A stretch of 64,000 nucleotides of DNA from Sphingobacteriales bacterium (GCA_027484425.1 JAIXSZ010000043.1:112585-176584); one strand, 5' to 3'. Shown: positions 17,206 to 26,899, counted from the first letter of the stretch. Numbers and translations are program-made. Notes: generated by a model not told the origin, from the sequence alone.

Positions 17206-18582
17206 TTAAAGTTTGTTAAACAGGAAAGGAGCAGAATTTTGCTTTTTCAACAAATAAGTGCCTTTAGCTAAGTCATGCAAATAAATTACATTAGTAGCTG
17301 CACCTGACATTTTATTTTGCATTTTACTCATCAATACACCCTTAATGTCATACAGGTAGTACTCCTCGTCATATTTATTAACTTCTATATATAATATATC
17401 CTTCGCAGGGTTTGGCCAAGCATTTATATCCCCTTTACCCGTTAAGTTATTTCCTAATGATTTGCCGTCGAATTTAACTACATTAATATATTTATCTGTG
17501 GTGTGTTTGTCCATAAACATACCTCCTGCATACAATATACCAGCACTGTCTGTGCAAATAGACCTAATACGTTCGTTTTTATGAATTGAGTTACTACCTA
17601 TACCCACTTCATCCCAACTAATACCATCCCATTTCTTCACGCAGGGTTGCCACATATGCTGCACTATGCCCATTCCTGCCACATATATATTACCCGCTTT
17701 GTCACCGGTTATCAAATCTATTGAAGAAGGTTGGTCTGCATTCAGTGAGTTATTACCATTGTCTACTTTTATCCACGATGTGCCGTCCCACTTTGCCAGA
17801 CAGTTATTTCTATCTGCACTTACAATTTCACCACCAGCATATATATTGTCAGCTTCATCTATGTAAAGTACCCTTATTTCATTAGCTCTATAGATATCGT
17901 TCGGCTTATTATTGGTCACTATTAGGGTACTCCAGCTTACCCCATCCCACTTGGCTACATACGCATTTCCTAATAGTTTAAATTCGCCTGCCGCATAAAT
18001 ATTTCCTTTACTATTTGCCTCTAGTGCCATTATTACATCATTAGCATTCAGTGCATTACTCCCCTCGCCCAGTTGCTGCCATTTTGTGCCATCCCACTTA
18101 GCTACATTATATCTGCCACCAGTATCGTTCAGTGCGCCCGCCACATATACATTTCCGTCCTTGTCTGTGCAAAATGTATAAATCCCTTTGTACGTGCTAA
18201 AAACACTATCTCCTGCACCTTGGGCCCTCCATGAAGCACCATTCCACTTCATCACACACCATTTTTCCGTAGTACGCAATTGCCCCAGAACATAAATATT
18301 ATGCTCTTCATCCACACAAATCTTATAGGGTGTAGAGATAAAATTTAATGCATTATTGCCCGTTCCAAGTTCTTGCCATTGCTCACCATTCCATTTTGAT
18401 ACATATCCGTGCAGCACCGTATCCTTATACAAGCCACTGGCATATAATATACCGTTATCATAGCAAAGCGCCCCAAAAAAGTTGTTATTCTTCAGCGTAT
18501 TTGCACCCACCTCTTCCCAACCTTGGCTAAAAGCAGGTGTGATACAAAACAACCACAAAATAAGCAGGGTAAGTGTTTTCAT
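17206..18582 (-). CDS. Secreted repeat (propeller-like) protein with T9SS type A tail
   Basis: 458 residues from the preferred ATG (MKTLTLLILWLFCITPAFSQ, a clean signal peptide; the frame opens 7 codons upstream). The mature part has about seven repeats of roughly 50 residues with core K-W-x-G-x-x-W plus a following G-x-G-x-N-x-L-N segment (for example AKWDGTKWQQLGEGSNALNA) and NIYVAG or ILYAGG strands, as in a beta-propeller. Residues 375-458 look like a T9SS sorting domain: NAWPNPAKDILYIEV, then LYDIKGVLM and DLAKGTYLLK. Expected to be secreted by type IX and possibly surface-attached. Ligand unknown. Confidence 0.85.
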   Translation of the reverse strand: MKTLTLLILWLFCITPAFSQGWEEVGANTLKNNNFFGALCYDNGILYASGLYKDTVLHGYVSKWNGEQWQELGTGNNALNFISTPYKICVDEEHNIYVLGQLRTTEKWCVMKWNGASWRAQGAGDSVFSTYKGIYTFCTDKDGNVYVAGALNDTGGRYNVAKWDGTKWQQLGEGSNALNANDVIMALEANSKGNIYAAGEFKLLGNAYVAKWDGVSWSTLIVTNNKPNDIYRANEIRVLYIDEADNIYAGGEIVSADRNNCLAKWDGTSWIKVDNGNNSLNADQPSSIDLITGDKAGNIYVAGMGIVQHMWQPCVKKWDGISWDEVGIGSNSIHKNERIRSICTDSAGILYAGGMFMDKHTTDKYINVVKFDGKSLGNNLTGKGDINAWPNPAKDILYIEVNKYDEEYYLYDIKGVLMSKMQNKMSGAATNVIYLHDLAKGTYLLKKQNSAPFLFNKL

Positions 18583-19047
18583 CGAATACTTAATGTTATA
18601 CAAACATAACTACTATTACGCTAAAAAAAATAGATTTCAGGAAAATAATAGATATATAAAATTATTACAGAAAGTATTCCTGTTGACCAGTACACCTCCA
18701 TGTCGAGGCGTCTCGCCTCGTCTTTTTACACCGCCAGCGTCCGCTGGCTTAGGGTAGCAACTGTTGCAGCAGACATTCGGTTTTCCGCCACTATTGGTCT
18801 TATTTTCTCCTGTACAACCATCTACTAACTTGTTGATAATGAGAGTTTTTGAAAAAAAGTTTATTGCTTCTTCTGAAAGTAACATACAGTTACTGGTTGT
18901 ATGAATTAAGCAACATCATCTCAGTCGATGGATTGACCTATAGCCTCGCGCCGAATAGATGCAGTTCACGAATGCACTTTAATACTTGGTTCTAAGTTTT
19001 GCCTACCTGAGTGATAATAAGCTGTTGTTGGTGTATATAGAAAATAT
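18583..19047. other. 465-bp intergenic stretch carrying a twin palindrome
   Basis: Holds the two GC-rich palindromes annotated separately. An 82-codon minus-strand frame over them is not credible as a gene, because the palindromes generate its sequence. The rest is AT-rich and shows nothing I recognise. Confidence 0.6.
18704..18748. repeat. Twin palindromes, REP-like
   Basis: Two perfect short-loop palindromes 12 bp apart: cgaggcg-tct-cgcctcg (18704-18720) and gccagcg-tc-cgctggc (18733-18748). They are much more GC-rich than the surroundings. The layout is like REP or BIME elements dispersed by RAYT transposases, but only one copy is visible here. A T-run follows the first on the plus strand, so a terminator role cannot be excluded. 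Confidence 0.55.
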
Positions 19048-19224
19048 TTAAACAGATGCTACATTTTTATCTTTTGTTGTAGACTTTTGTTTGGTCTTAG
19101 TAGCCATTTTGTGTTGTTGCTTGTATGCTTTTATGTAGTCTTTGATTGCTTTTTCGTCTTCTGTAGTTAATTGTCTTGTATTTACATAAAAGTCAACGTC
19201 CATTGGTTCTTTTATTAGTCCCAT
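19048..19224 (-). CDS. 58-aa small protein, antitoxin-like partner of the gene upstream
   Basis: 58 residues beginning MGLIKEPMDVDFYVNTRQLT, with a helical Lys-rich C-terminus (AIKDYIKAYKQQHK). It starts 5 nt after the stop of the 176-aa gene. The MGLIKEP...DVDFYV start is one I associate with small conserved Bacteroidota proteins encoded beside GNAT-like genes. The tight spacing and small charged product suggest the antitoxin of a two-gene module; not proven. Confidence 0.65.
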   Translation of the reverse strand: MGLIKEPMDVDFYVNTRQLTTEDEKAIKDYIKAYKQQHKMATKTKQKSTTKDKNVASV

Positions 19225-19229
19225 AGTAT

Positions 19230-19760
19230 TTATTTTTCAGGGTAATATTTATTAATCAATTTCAAAGCAGCTTCAGTATTAATGATCATTTTTTGATTGC
19301 CTATATGAATGGCATTCAAAACCTCAATATAATGTTCAATAAGTTTAGTTTTTGCGATAAAGAAAACAAATCCATCACACTTTCGTTGGAATGATAACTT
19401 GCATGCAAATGCTACGAGATTTCCAGGAACACCAGCATATACTTTCAATTTGCCTTTATTGAAAGGAGAACTTTCCAATAAATGTATTGTAATATATTCA
19501 TCAAAAACTGATAGACTAATTAGACCCTGTATTACACGTGGATTATTCGTAATTGTCAATTTATACACATCTCTATCAGGCAGCTTTGCTTCTTTATTCC
19601 AATCAAAGACCCAACCATTTTTCTTTAAAATTAACTTCTTGTCCATATCATCTACTATAGAAACTTCTGTTTGAAAACTGTCTCCTGTAACAATATTCTC
19701 AATTGAATTTGTTAATTTGTCAATTTCAAAATTCAGCTCTTTTCGTAGCTTAAACGTCAT
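19230..19760 (-). CDS. GNAT-fold-like protein, possible toxin
   Basis: 176 residues. The C-terminal half is GNAT-like: beta strands around VFDEYITIHLLESSP, the segment VYAGVPGNLVAFACKLSF that could be the acetyl-CoA pyrophosphate-binding loop and helix, and the final KTKLIEHYIEVLNAIHIG strand-helix set. Residues 1-70 are more divergent. GNAT toxins such as TacT/AtaT acetylate aminoacyl-tRNA, but a GNAT fold alone does not show that. It is followed 5 nt later by a 58-aa gene. Composition is AT-rich and differs from the neighbouring infB operon, suggesting acquired material. Confidence 0.6.
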   Translation of the reverse strand: MTFKLRKELNFEIDKLTNSIENIVTGDSFQTEVSIVDDMDKKLILKKNGWVFDWNKEAKLPDRDVYKLTITNNPRVIQGLISLSVFDEYITIHLLESSPFNKGKLKVYAGVPGNLVAFACKLSFQRKCDGFVFFIAKTKLIEHYIEVLNAIHIGNQKMIINTEAALKLINKYYPEK

Positions 19761-19812
19761 GACACTAAGTTAAGAATATTATTCTAAACAGGTTCAACTT
19801 TCCCCACCGACA

Positions 19813-19851
19813 CAAAAAAACAAGGCACCATCTATCAGACAGTGCCTTGTA
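19813..19851 (-). terminator. Terminator of the rimP-nusA-infB operon
   Basis: Stem ACAAGGCAC/GTGCCTTGT with a 13-nt loop followed by T7 on the minus strand, 24 nt past the infB stop. Confidence 0.9.
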
Positions 19852-19874
19852 CTATTTTAGGAAAAACTACTTAT

Positions 19875-22800
19875 TTACAAAGTACGTTTCACTTCTACTT
19901 CTTCAAAACCTTCTATGATATCGCCAATACGGAGGTCATTGTAATTTTTAACCATCAATCCGCACTCATAACCATAGTTAACATCTTTCACATCATCTTT
20001 GAAGCGTTTCAGCGAGCTCAGTTCGCCGGTGTGTACTACTATACCATCGCGCACTACATTCAGTTTGGTTTGTCTGGTCATTTTTCCTTCTAGCACATAA
20101 CAACCCGCTATCGTACCTACACCATTGATCTTGTAGATTTCGCGTATTTCTATATTGCTCACTGTTTTCTTCTCTACTTTTGGTTCTAGCAGACCTTCCA
20201 TAGCGCTCTTTATCTCTTCTATAGCATCGTATATGATAGAGTAAGTGCGTATTTCAATGTTCTCTTGCTCAGCCAGTCTTGCAGCCTGCATAGAAGGACG
20301 GACTTGGAAGCCCACAATGATAGCATCTGACGCTGTAGCCAGCAATACATCGCTTTCGGTAATCTGACCCACACCTTTATGAACCACATTAATAGCCACC
20401 TCTTCGGTAGACAGTTTCTGCAACGAATCGCTTAATGCCTCCACAGAGCCGTCAAAGTCACCTTTGATGATAATACCCAGTTCTTTAAAGTTACCGAGCG
20501 CCAAGCGACGACCGATTTCATCGAGGGTAATGTGTTTACGGGCGCGTATACCCTGCTCACGCATTATCTGTGCACGGTGGTTGGCTATTTCTTTTGCTTC
20601 TGTTTCCTCTGCATAAACTCTGAATTTCTCACCTGCCTGTGGTGCGCCATTCAGACCCAGTACTTGTACCGGAGTAGATGGTCCAGCAGATTTTACACGT
20701 TGTCCACGTTCGTTGAACATTGCCTTTATCTTACCATAATGCTGTCCGCACACTGCCATATCACCTTGGTTCAGCGTACCATTTTGTATCAAAACAGTAG
20801 ACTGATAACCACGACCTTTATCAAGTGATGCTTCTATGACGCTACCCATAGCTTGACGGTCGGGATTAGCTTTCAACTCCAGCATTTCTGCCTCCAGTCC
20901 GATTTTCTCCAATAACAGGTCTACATTGATACCTTTTTTGGCTGATATTTCCTGACTCTGGAATTTGCCCCCCCAATCTTCGAGGAGTATGTTCATTTGA
21001 GCCAATTGCTCCTTGATTTTTTCAGGGTTGGCACCTTCTTTATCTATTTTGTTAATTGCAAATATCATTGGCAGGTTTGCAGCCTGTGCGTGTGATATAG
21101 CTTCTTTTGTCTGCGGCATTATGGCATCGTCAGCGGCTATAACTATTACTGCGACGTCTGCTACTTTTGCACCACGAGCACGCATCGCGGTAAAGGCTTC
21201 GTGACCTGGAGTGTCTAGGAAGGTAATTTGTTTGCCAGTTGCAGTAGTTACCCTGTACGCACCTATGTGCTGGGTGATACCACCTGCCTCACCCGCTACC
21301 ACATTAGCACTTCTTATATAATCAAGCAGCGATGTTTTACCATGATCTACGTGACCCATTATGGTTACTATAGGAGCTCTTGGCAGTAGATCGTCAGGTT
21401 CGTCTTCTACTTCCACATCTTCTTCGGCTTCTTGCTCTAGGTTAATGAATTCTACATCAAACCCAAACTCGCTAGACACGAGCTCAATCACCTCAGCATC
21501 TAGGCGTTGGTTGATGGAAACCATTATGCCCAAGCTCATACACTTACCAATAATCTCTGCAAAACTCACATCCAGCAGACCAGCAAGCTCGCTTACTGAT
21601 ATAAACTCAGTAACCTGTATTAAATTAGACTGTTCTGCATTTTCTGCAGCAGCGCGTTTTTCAGCCATTTCATCGCGCTTGTTACGGCGATATTTGGCTT
21701 TCAGGTTCTTACTTCTGGTTGATCCAGTGAGTTTTGCCTGTGTTTCGCGTATTTTATCTTGTATTGCCTTTGTATCTATTTCTTGCTGCTGTGCAGTGAC
21801 AGGTGCATTTCGCATATCGCTCCTGCCTCTGTCCCTATCTCTGTTACCACCACCAGCATTATTGCCTATTGGTCGACCTACACCACCACCGTTACCACCT
21901 GCAGGGCGGTTATCTGGTCTGCTGTCAGGACGTTGTCCTGGAGGTGTGCCTGGGGGCCTGCGGTCTCTACCCAGATTCCTACCGGGTTGTTGACCTCCAG
22001 AACCTGGTGCTGGGGCATTTCTATCCCTATTATTAGTATCTGGTTTACCAGGCTCTGATTTTTTGTCTACTGGTATACGTTTGCGTTTGCGTTTTTCACG
22101 ATTATCTGGTCTGTTGCCAGAAGGTTGCGAAACAGGAAGCTCTATTCTACCAATAATTTTTGGACCCTCCAGTCTTGGGGCCTTCATTTCTATATGTTCG
22201 CGTTTCAGCGTCGGGTCTTCTTCTGTAACTGCAGGAGACGCTTGCATTGTAGCTTGAGCTTCTACTTTTACTTCAGCAGGTACTTCGGTTACTTTTGCTA
22301 CCACTGGTGTCGGTACGGGAGCAGTAGGCTGAGTAGGTTTGGTAACTACAGGCTCACTTACTTTCGCTTCAGGCACATCTTTCTTTACTGGAATAGGATC
22401 TTTCTTCTTGACAACTGCGCCTTTTTTAGGACGAGAAGACAAGTTGAGCGTATCTAGATCTATTTTGCCCAGTATGTTTGGCCCACCTATTTTGGGTGCT
22501 TTTACATCCAGATGCTCAGGAGCAGCAGGTGCTACTGGAGTAGTATCTTCAGCTTCCTTGTTTGGGGCTTCTTTGGCCACCGGTTCTATTACTACTTCAG
22601 CTTTTGTTTCTGCCGTCGGTTTCGCTTCAGTTACTGGAGATGCGGTAACAGGAGCCGTTGCTTGTATTGCAGGTGCAGGCGGTATAACTGGCTCAGGTTT
22701 TGATACAACAGTTGCTACTGGCTCAGGTTTGGGGGCAGGCGCTACTTCGACCTTCGCTACTAGTGCGGGTTCTGGTGTGACTACCATAGGTGGCACTTCC

Positions 22801-23159
22801 ACAACCTCCAATTTGTCTTTTGGTTTTTCCTCTGCTGGTTTGGCCTTTACTTCAGGGGCTTTGGTAGCAGGCTCTTCTTTTTTGTCTTTAGCGGTAATAT
22901 CCAAATCCTCTTTGGATTTTTTGATATTATCAAGCAGTGGCCCTTTTGGTAGGGCTATCCCTTCGCTCTTCTGCTTGTCTTTTTTGTCTTGGGCAAACTC
23001 CACCTGCAGGGCATTGTACATCTGCTCTGAAAGTTTGGTACTCGGGTTACTGCTTATTTCAAAGCCTTTATCAACAAGAAACTCGACAAGGGTTTCTTTC
23101 CCTATGTTGAATTCCTTTGCGGCCGCCAGTAACCTGGGTGTATTTGTTGTTGTTGTCAT
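19875..23159 (-). CDS. infB: Translation initiation factor IF-2
   Basis: 1094 residues. IF-2 is the GTPase that places initiator tRNA on the 30S subunit. After an N-terminal helical IF2_N segment (residues 5-50) a long Pro/Ala/Val/Glu/Lys-rich disordered region follows, with a duplicated motif: [15 protein letters not shown] near residue 220 and [15 protein letters not shown] near residue 335, and a Gly/Arg/Asp/Asn-rich stretch near 380-450. G domain begins about residue 600: [18 protein letters not shown] and NKID. Then domains II to IV ([28 protein letters not shown]). The N-terminal region is long, as in other Bacteroidota. Last gene of rimP-nusA-infB. Confidence 0.97.
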   Translation of the reverse strand: MTTTTNTPRLLAAAKEFNIGKETLVEFLVDKGFEISSNPSTKLSEQMYNALQVEFAQDKKDKQKSEGIALPKGPLLDNIKKSKEDLDITAKDKKEEPATKAPEVKAKPAEEKPKDKLEVVEVPPMVVTPEPALVAKVEVAPAPKPEPVATVVSKPEPVIPPAPAIQATAPVTASPVTEAKPTAETKAEVVIEPVAKEAPNKEAEDTTPVAPAAPEHLDVKAPKIGGPNILGKIDLDTLNLSSRPKKGAVVKKKDPIPVKKDVPEAKVSEPVVTKPTQPTAPVPTPVVAKVTEVPAEVKVEAQATMQASPAVTEEDPTLKREHIEMKAPRLEGPKIIGRIELPVSQPSGNRPDNREKRKRKRIPVDKKSEPGKPDTNNRDRNAPAPGSGGQQPGRNLGRDRRPPGTPPGQRPDSRPDNRPAGGNGGGVGRPIGNNAGGGNRDRDRGRSDMRNAPVTAQQQEIDTKAIQDKIRETQAKLTGSTRSKNLKAKYRRNKRDEMAEKRAAAENAEQSNLIQVTEFISVSELAGLLDVSFAEIIGKCMSLGIMVSINQRLDAEVIELVSSEFGFDVEFINLEQEAEEDVEVEDEPDDLLPRAPIVTIMGHVDHGKTSLLDYIRSANVVAGEAGGITQHIGAYRVTTATGKQITFLDTPGHEAFTAMRARGAKVADVAVIVIAADDAIMPQTKEAISHAQAANLPMIFAINKIDKEGANPEKIKEQLAQMNILLEDWGGKFQSQEISAKKGINVDLLLEKIGLEAEMLELKANPDRQAMGSVIEASLDKGRGYQSTVLIQNGTLNQGDMAVCGQHYGKIKAMFNERGQRVKSAGPSTPVQVLGLNGAPQAGEKFRVYAEETEAKEIANHRAQIMREQGIRARKHITLDEIGRRLALGNFKELGIIIKGDFDGSVEALSDSLQKLSTEEVAINVVHKGVGQITESDVLLATASDAIIVGFQVRPSMQAARLAEQENIEIRTYSIIYDAIEEIKSAMEGLLEPKVEKKTVSNIEIREIYKINGVGTIAGCYVLEGKMTRQTKLNVVRDGIVVHTGELSSLKRFKDDVKDVNYGYECGLMVKNYNDLRIGDIIEGFEEVEVKRTL

Positions 23160-23307
23160 TCTTCTTTTTTCCTTGTCAGATGTTTATTCAAAATTGCCCT
23201 GTGGCAGTTGCCCTGTCCACAAATTTACGCCATTTTTCAGTGAATTTGGCACAGCGAAGGCTTATGTTATTATCTATTTCATGTGAACAATATTTTTGTT
23301 AGTTTAA

Positions 23308-24555
23308 TTACTGTTCATCATTAAATTCTGCTTCCAATACACGACGGACATCGCGCACAGTTTCTTCTTCCAGGTCGGTACGGCGCACCAGCTCTTCAGC
23401 CGACAATTCCAGTACACTCAATGCAGTATCACAGCCTATACGCTTGAACTCGTCTATCACCCAAGCTTCTATCTCATCTGCAAATTCATCCAGATCGATA
23501 TCGTATTCTACATCATCTTTCACGTCTCTGAATACATCAATGTTGTATCCAGTTAGTTCTTGTGCAAGTTTTATATTCACACCTTTTTTACCAATAGCCA
23601 GCGATACCTGATCGGGGTCCAGATATACATCAGCACGCATAGTTTCATTATTCAGCTCCATTTTATTGATACGGGCAGGAGTTAGTGACCTTTGCAACAG
23701 CAACTGTACATTGTTAGTAAAGTTGATGATATCAATATTTTCATTGCGCAACTCACGTACAATTCCGTGTATACGGCTACCTTTCATACCCACACATGCG
23801 CCCACTGGGTCTATGCGGTCATCATAGCTTTCCACAGCTACTTTAGCACGTTCGCCTGGTTCGCGCACTATTTTCTTTACCACTATTAATCCATCCATTA
23901 TTTCTGGTACTTCTATTTCTAGTAGTTTTTCCAAGAATGAAGGATGTGTACGGCTCAGTATTATAATGGGCGAGTTGTTGCGCATTTCTACTTTTTTCAC
24001 CACTGCACGCACTGTTTCACCTTTTTTAAAGAAGTCAGATGGTATCTGCTCCGATTTTGGCATTATTAGTTCATTGCCTTCATCATCCAGCAGTAATATC
24101 TCTTTTTTCCAAATCTGGTATACTTCACCATTTATTATTTCACCTACTCTGTCTGCATATTTTTTGAGCAGGTTGTTTTTTTTCAGGTCACCTATACGCG
24201 CAGCCAGTGTTTGTTTTGCGGCGAGTATAGCCCTTCGCCCAAAGTTTCTTACGTCTACCTCTTCATACAGTTCTTCACCTACACTATAATCGGGCTCTAT
24301 TTTTATAGCCTCAGAATAGGGCACTTGCAGATTTACATCTTCTATCTCGCCATCTTCTACTATCTCGCGACGTCTGAATATTTCCAGGTCACCAGTTTGG
24401 TCATTTACGATTACGTCAAAGTTTTCGTCTGTTACGTACTTCTTTCTCAATAGAGTTTTAAACACGTCTTCCAGCACCTTCATGAGGGTAGGCCTGTCGA
24501 TATTCTCGGCGTCTTTAAACTCCTGAAAGGAGTCAATGAGGTTGATACTTGCCAT
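23308..24555 (-). CDS. nusA: Transcription termination/antitermination factor NusA
   Basis: 415 residues. N-terminal RNA polymerase-binding domain (about 1-130), S1 domain (140-205, GEVYQIWKKEILLLDDEGNE), KH1 (RVAVESYDDRIDPVGACVG, MKGSRIHGIVREL) and KH2 (VYLDPDQVSLAIGKKGVNIK). A short acidic C-terminus replaces the AR repeats of enterobacteria, giving the usual Bacteroidota length. It controls pausing and Rho-dependent termination. Lies between rimP and infB, its conserved position. Confidence 0.97.
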   Translation of the reverse strand: MASINLIDSFQEFKDAENIDRPTLMKVLEDVFKTLLRKKYVTDENFDVIVNDQTGDLEIFRRREIVEDGEIEDVNLQVPYSEAIKIEPDYSVGEELYEEVDVRNFGRRAILAAKQTLAARIGDLKKNNLLKKYADRVGEIINGEVYQIWKKEILLLDDEGNELIMPKSEQIPSDFFKKGETVRAVVKKVEMRNNSPIIILSRTHPSFLEKLLEIEVPEIMDGLIVVKKIVREPGERAKVAVESYDDRIDPVGACVGMKGSRIHGIVRELRNENIDIINFTNNVQLLLQRSLTPARINKMELNNETMRADVYLDPDQVSLAIGKKGVNIKLAQELTGYNIDVFRDVKDDVEYDIDLDEFADEIEAWVIDEFKRIGCDTALSVLELSAEELVRRTDLEEETVRDVRRVLEAEFNDEQ

Positions 24556-24603
24556 ATTGCGCTATTTTTCTCTACAATGCCCTACTTAGGCAATGCTTAT
24601 TAA

Positions 24604-25062
24604 TTAAAAAATGATTTGTACTACAGTTGTTTTTATATCTATTAATGGTATTTCTACAATTACTACTTCGTCTTTAGTTTTTTTAGGTTTCACTTCTAGG
24701 GTTACGTTCTCTTCAGTAACTGCTGTAAGTATACCTGTGGTTTCCTTATCACTCTTATCTGTGACAGTTACTTTTCTGCCTATGTTTTTTTTATATTGTC
24801 TGTTTTGAGTCAATGGCTCATCTACACCAGGGCTCGATACTTCCAACGAAAAATCACCATCAGGATACATGCCTTCAGCATCCAGCGCTGCATACAATTG
24901 TTTATTGATTTTGGTTGCCTTATCTATCGAAAAACCACCATCAGCGTCCAAAAAAACCTTGATATTGTTAGTCGGTTTTATCTTGATACTAACAATAAAA
25001 ATATCAGTCCCATCTAACAAGGGCTCAAGCAATGCGTATACTTTTTCAATTGTATCAGACAT
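24604..25062 (-). CDS. rimP: Ribosome maturation factor RimP
   Basis: 152 residues from the preferred ATG (MSDTIEKVYALLEPLL); the frame is open 20 codons upstream without similarity. RimP assists maturation of the 30S subunit. Visible features: IFIVSIKIKPTNNIKVFLDADGGF, the strand-turn with conserved D, and the family hallmark SLEVSSPGVDEPL, followed by the C-terminal SH3-like barrel (GRKVTVTDK, ETTGILTAVTE). First gene of the rimP-nusA-infB operon with a 48-bp gap to nusA. Confidence 0.92.
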   Translation of the reverse strand: MSDTIEKVYALLEPLLDGTDIFIVSIKIKPTNNIKVFLDADGGFSIDKATKINKQLYAALDAEGMYPDGDFSLEVSSPGVDEPLTQNRQYKKNIGRKVTVTDKSDKETTGILTAVTEENVTLEVKPKKTKDEVVIVEIPLIDIKTTVVQIIF

Positions 25063-25241
25063 ACTTTCAATGAACGAGGGGACAACCAGTGTCCCCTCTC
25101 TTTTGTTTAAAATCCGAAGCAAATATACAACAATTTCTGATAATTGTATTATCGTTTGATGAAAACTTTAATTGCACTGTTTCGCGCAACAGATACAAGG
25201 ATTTAGTTGTTACTATATATTACTGTCTTTAATCTCGTCAG

Positions 25242-25268
25242 TTGTGTCGTTCTTATATCCTAACTTTG
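25242..25268 (+). promoter_or_regulatory. tatC: Promoter of tatC-rpiB
   Basis: TTG at 25242 and TAACTTTG at 25261-25268, 16 nt apart, close to the Bacteroidota -33/-7 arrangement (TTTG, 17-19 nt, TAnnTTTG). The first candidate tatC start codon is 10 nt downstream. Confidence 0.5.
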
Positions 25269-25278
25269 CGTTCCTAAT

Positions 25279-26157
25279 TTGCAGTTTTTGAGCTTCATTG
25301 ATAATTTTCTCGACAAACGTAATAATAATCCCGCCGGGGAAATGAATTTCCTCGACCATATCGAGGAGTTGCGCTGGCACATTGTACGATGCGCCATTGC
25401 CGTTATGGTAGGATCCTGCCTAGTATTCTGGAAGGTAGAGCTAATTTTCGATAGGGTAATAATGGGTCCTGCACACAAAGATTTTATCTCTTATCGTGCT
25501 TTTTGTGCATTGGGCAGGTTGCTACATGCCGAATCGTTTTGCATGGACGATATACACATGAAGTTTCAGAACAATGCCGTAACGGGTCAGTTCATGATGA
25601 GTTTGTCCGTATCTGTTATGCTGGGCTTCGTATTGGTTTTTCCATACATTCTTTGGGAATTGTGGAAATTCATCAAACCTGCTCTAAAACCAACCGAGAT
25701 CAAGATGGCAAGCGGCATAGTGTTTTGGTGTTCGCTGTTGTTTTTTATGGGTGTTATGTTTGCTTACTTCATAGTAGCCCCATACACCATCAATTTTTTT
25801 GGCAATTATCAGCTTAGCCCGCTCTTTGAAAACATCATCACCATAGAAAACTACTACGATACCATGAGCAACATGGTCATAGCACTGGGTGTGGTATTTG
25901 AATTGCCTATTCTCGTTTACTTCCTTACTCGTATAGGTGTGCTCACACCAGCATTTCTTAAGGCCAAACGTCGTTATGCTTTTCTCATACTGTTTATACT
26001 CAGTATGGTAATAGCACCACCCGATGTTTTTAGCTGTCTGCTTATATTTTTTCCCCTTTACATACTTTTCGAGATATCTGTGAGTATCAGTGCCCGTGCA
26101 CTCAAAGCTCGTAAGATAAGAGAAGCCAAAGAAGCACTGGAGCAAAACAACGACTAA
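25279..26157 (+). CDS. tatC: Sec-independent (Tat) translocase subunit TatC
   Basis: 292 residues with six transmembrane helices. TatC binds twin-arginine signal peptides in the inner membrane. The hallmark FLDHIEELRWHIV (near residue 23) and the cytoplasmic-loop Glu are present, as are FVLVFPYILWELWKFIKPAL and FELPILVYFLTRIG. The start is a TTG; a second in-frame TTG lies 3 codons on and the first ATG would only precede MNFLDHIEELRW. A 20-residue N-terminal extension is usual in this phylum, so one of the TTGs is preferred. No tatA or tatB lies nearby. Followed after 5 nt by rpiB. Confidence 0.93.
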   Translation: MQFLSFIDNFLDKRNNNPAGEMNFLDHIEELRWHIVRCAIAVMVGSCLVFWKVELIFDRVIMGPAHKDFISYRAFCALGRLLHAESFCMDDIHMKFQNNAVTGQFMMSLSVSVMLGFVLVFPYILWELWKFIKPALKPTEIKMASGIVFWCSLLFFMGVMFAYFIVAPYTINFFGNYQLSPLFENIITIENYYDTMSNMVIALGVVFELPILVYFLTRIGVLTPAFLKAKRRYAFLILFILSMVIAPPDVFSCLLIFFPLYILFEISVSISARALKARKIREAKEALEQNND

Positions 26158-26162
26158 ATAAT

Positions 26163-26612
26163 ATGAGCAATCCATCGTTCAATAATCAACTGCCCATAGC
26201 CATAGGCTGTGACCATGCTGGCTACGAGTACAAAGAAAATCTAGTAAAAATGCTGCAAGATGCTGGCTGGCATGTCGCAGACAAAGGCACTTACAGCACA
26301 GATAGTACCGACTATCCGGACTATGCACACCCTGTAGCCACTATGGTAGAAGAAGGTGCAGCAGCAGCAGGTATACTTGTATGTGGTAGTGGCAATGGTG
26401 TGTGTATGACCGCCAACAAGCATCAGGGCATACGTGCCGCCCTTTGCTGGCTCGATGAACTGGCTGCACTGGCTCGCCAGCACAACAATGCTAATGTGCT
26501 GTGCATCCCCAGCCGTTTTGTACCGCTTACAATGGCTGAATCTATGACTAATATCTTTCTATCTACCCCCTTTGAGGGTGGCAGACACCAAAACAGGGTA
26601 AACAAAATATAA
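26163..26612 (+). CDS. rpiB: Ribose-5-phosphate isomerase B
   Basis: 149 residues of the RpiB/LacAB fold: substrate-binding GCDHAGYEYK near residue 14, the active-site Cys in VCGSGNGVCMTANKHQGIRA near residue 72, and NNANVLCIPSRF. It interconverts ribose 5-phosphate and ribulose 5-phosphate in the pentose phosphate pathway. Translationally close to tatC (5 nt gap) and followed by a terminator shared with the convergent Cys-rich gene. Confidence 0.93.
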   Translation: MSNPSFNNQLPIAIGCDHAGYEYKENLVKMLQDAGWHVADKGTYSTDSTDYPDYAHPVATMVEEGAAAAGILVCGSGNGVCMTANKHQGIRAALCWLDELAALARQHNNANVLCIPSRFVPLTMAESMTNIFLSTPFEGGRHQNRVNKI

Positions 26613-26634
26613 TTACAAACTATACACTCCAAAC

Positions 26635-26662
26635 AAAAAGCCCCGCAATGCAGGGCTTTTTG
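26635..26662. terminator. Bidirectional terminator after rpiB
   Basis: Stem aaaaagccc/gggcttttt with a 9-nt loop; serves rpiB on plus and the small Cys-rich gene on minus. Confidence 0.88.
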
Positions 26663-26686
26663 TTATGTATCATCAGTAGTATTGTA

Positions 26687-26899
26687 CTATGAGTTTGGTT
26701 TTGGAGCTTCTTTTTTAGCAGCTTCTTCTTTTGCTTCGTGATCTTTACTGCATTCTTTTTTATCTTTTTTCTTGCAGCAAGCAGCAGTAGCTTCTTTGTT
26801 GCATTTTTCTCCTTTTTTCTTGCAGCAAGACTTTCCTTCTGCAAAAGCACCACCTGCCATCATCACAGCAGCAGCGAGTAATAAAGTGATTTTTTTCAT
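26687..26899 (-). CDS. Small exported Cys/Lys-rich protein
   Basis: 70 residues from MKKITLLLAAAVMMAGGAFA, a typical signal peptide cleaved near AFA-EG. The mature part is very basic and holds two similar units, CCKKKGEKC and CCKKKDKKEC, each with a Cys pair and a third Cys 5-7 residues later, then a Lys/Glu/Ala-rich tail. Nothing larger is recognised. Possible metal binding or redox role is inference from the Cys pairs. The frame is open 22 codons upstream without signal-peptide character. Lies 84 bp downstream of psd and may share its transcript. Confidence 0.7.
   Translation of the reverse strand: MKKITLLLAAAVMMAGGAFAEGKSCCKKKGEKCNKEATAACCKKKDKKECSKDHEAKEEAAKKEAPKPNS

Noticed and set aside
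16828..17271. Plus-strand open frame of 147 codons between the OmpR-type regulator and the T9SS repeat protein
   Set aside because: Overlaps the 3' end of the real minus-strand gene, unusual composition, no homology that I can see.
18637..18885. 82-codon minus-strand frame over the twin palindromes
   Set aside because: Its sequence is produced by the palindromes; no other coding sign.
19801..19860. Possible riboswitch between infB and the GNAT-like gene
   Set aside because: The structure is a simple terminator hairpin with a T-run downstream of infB.
22339..23286. 315-codon open frame opposite infB
   Set aside because: Antisense shadow created by the Pro/Ala/Val/Lys-rich N-terminal region of IF-2.
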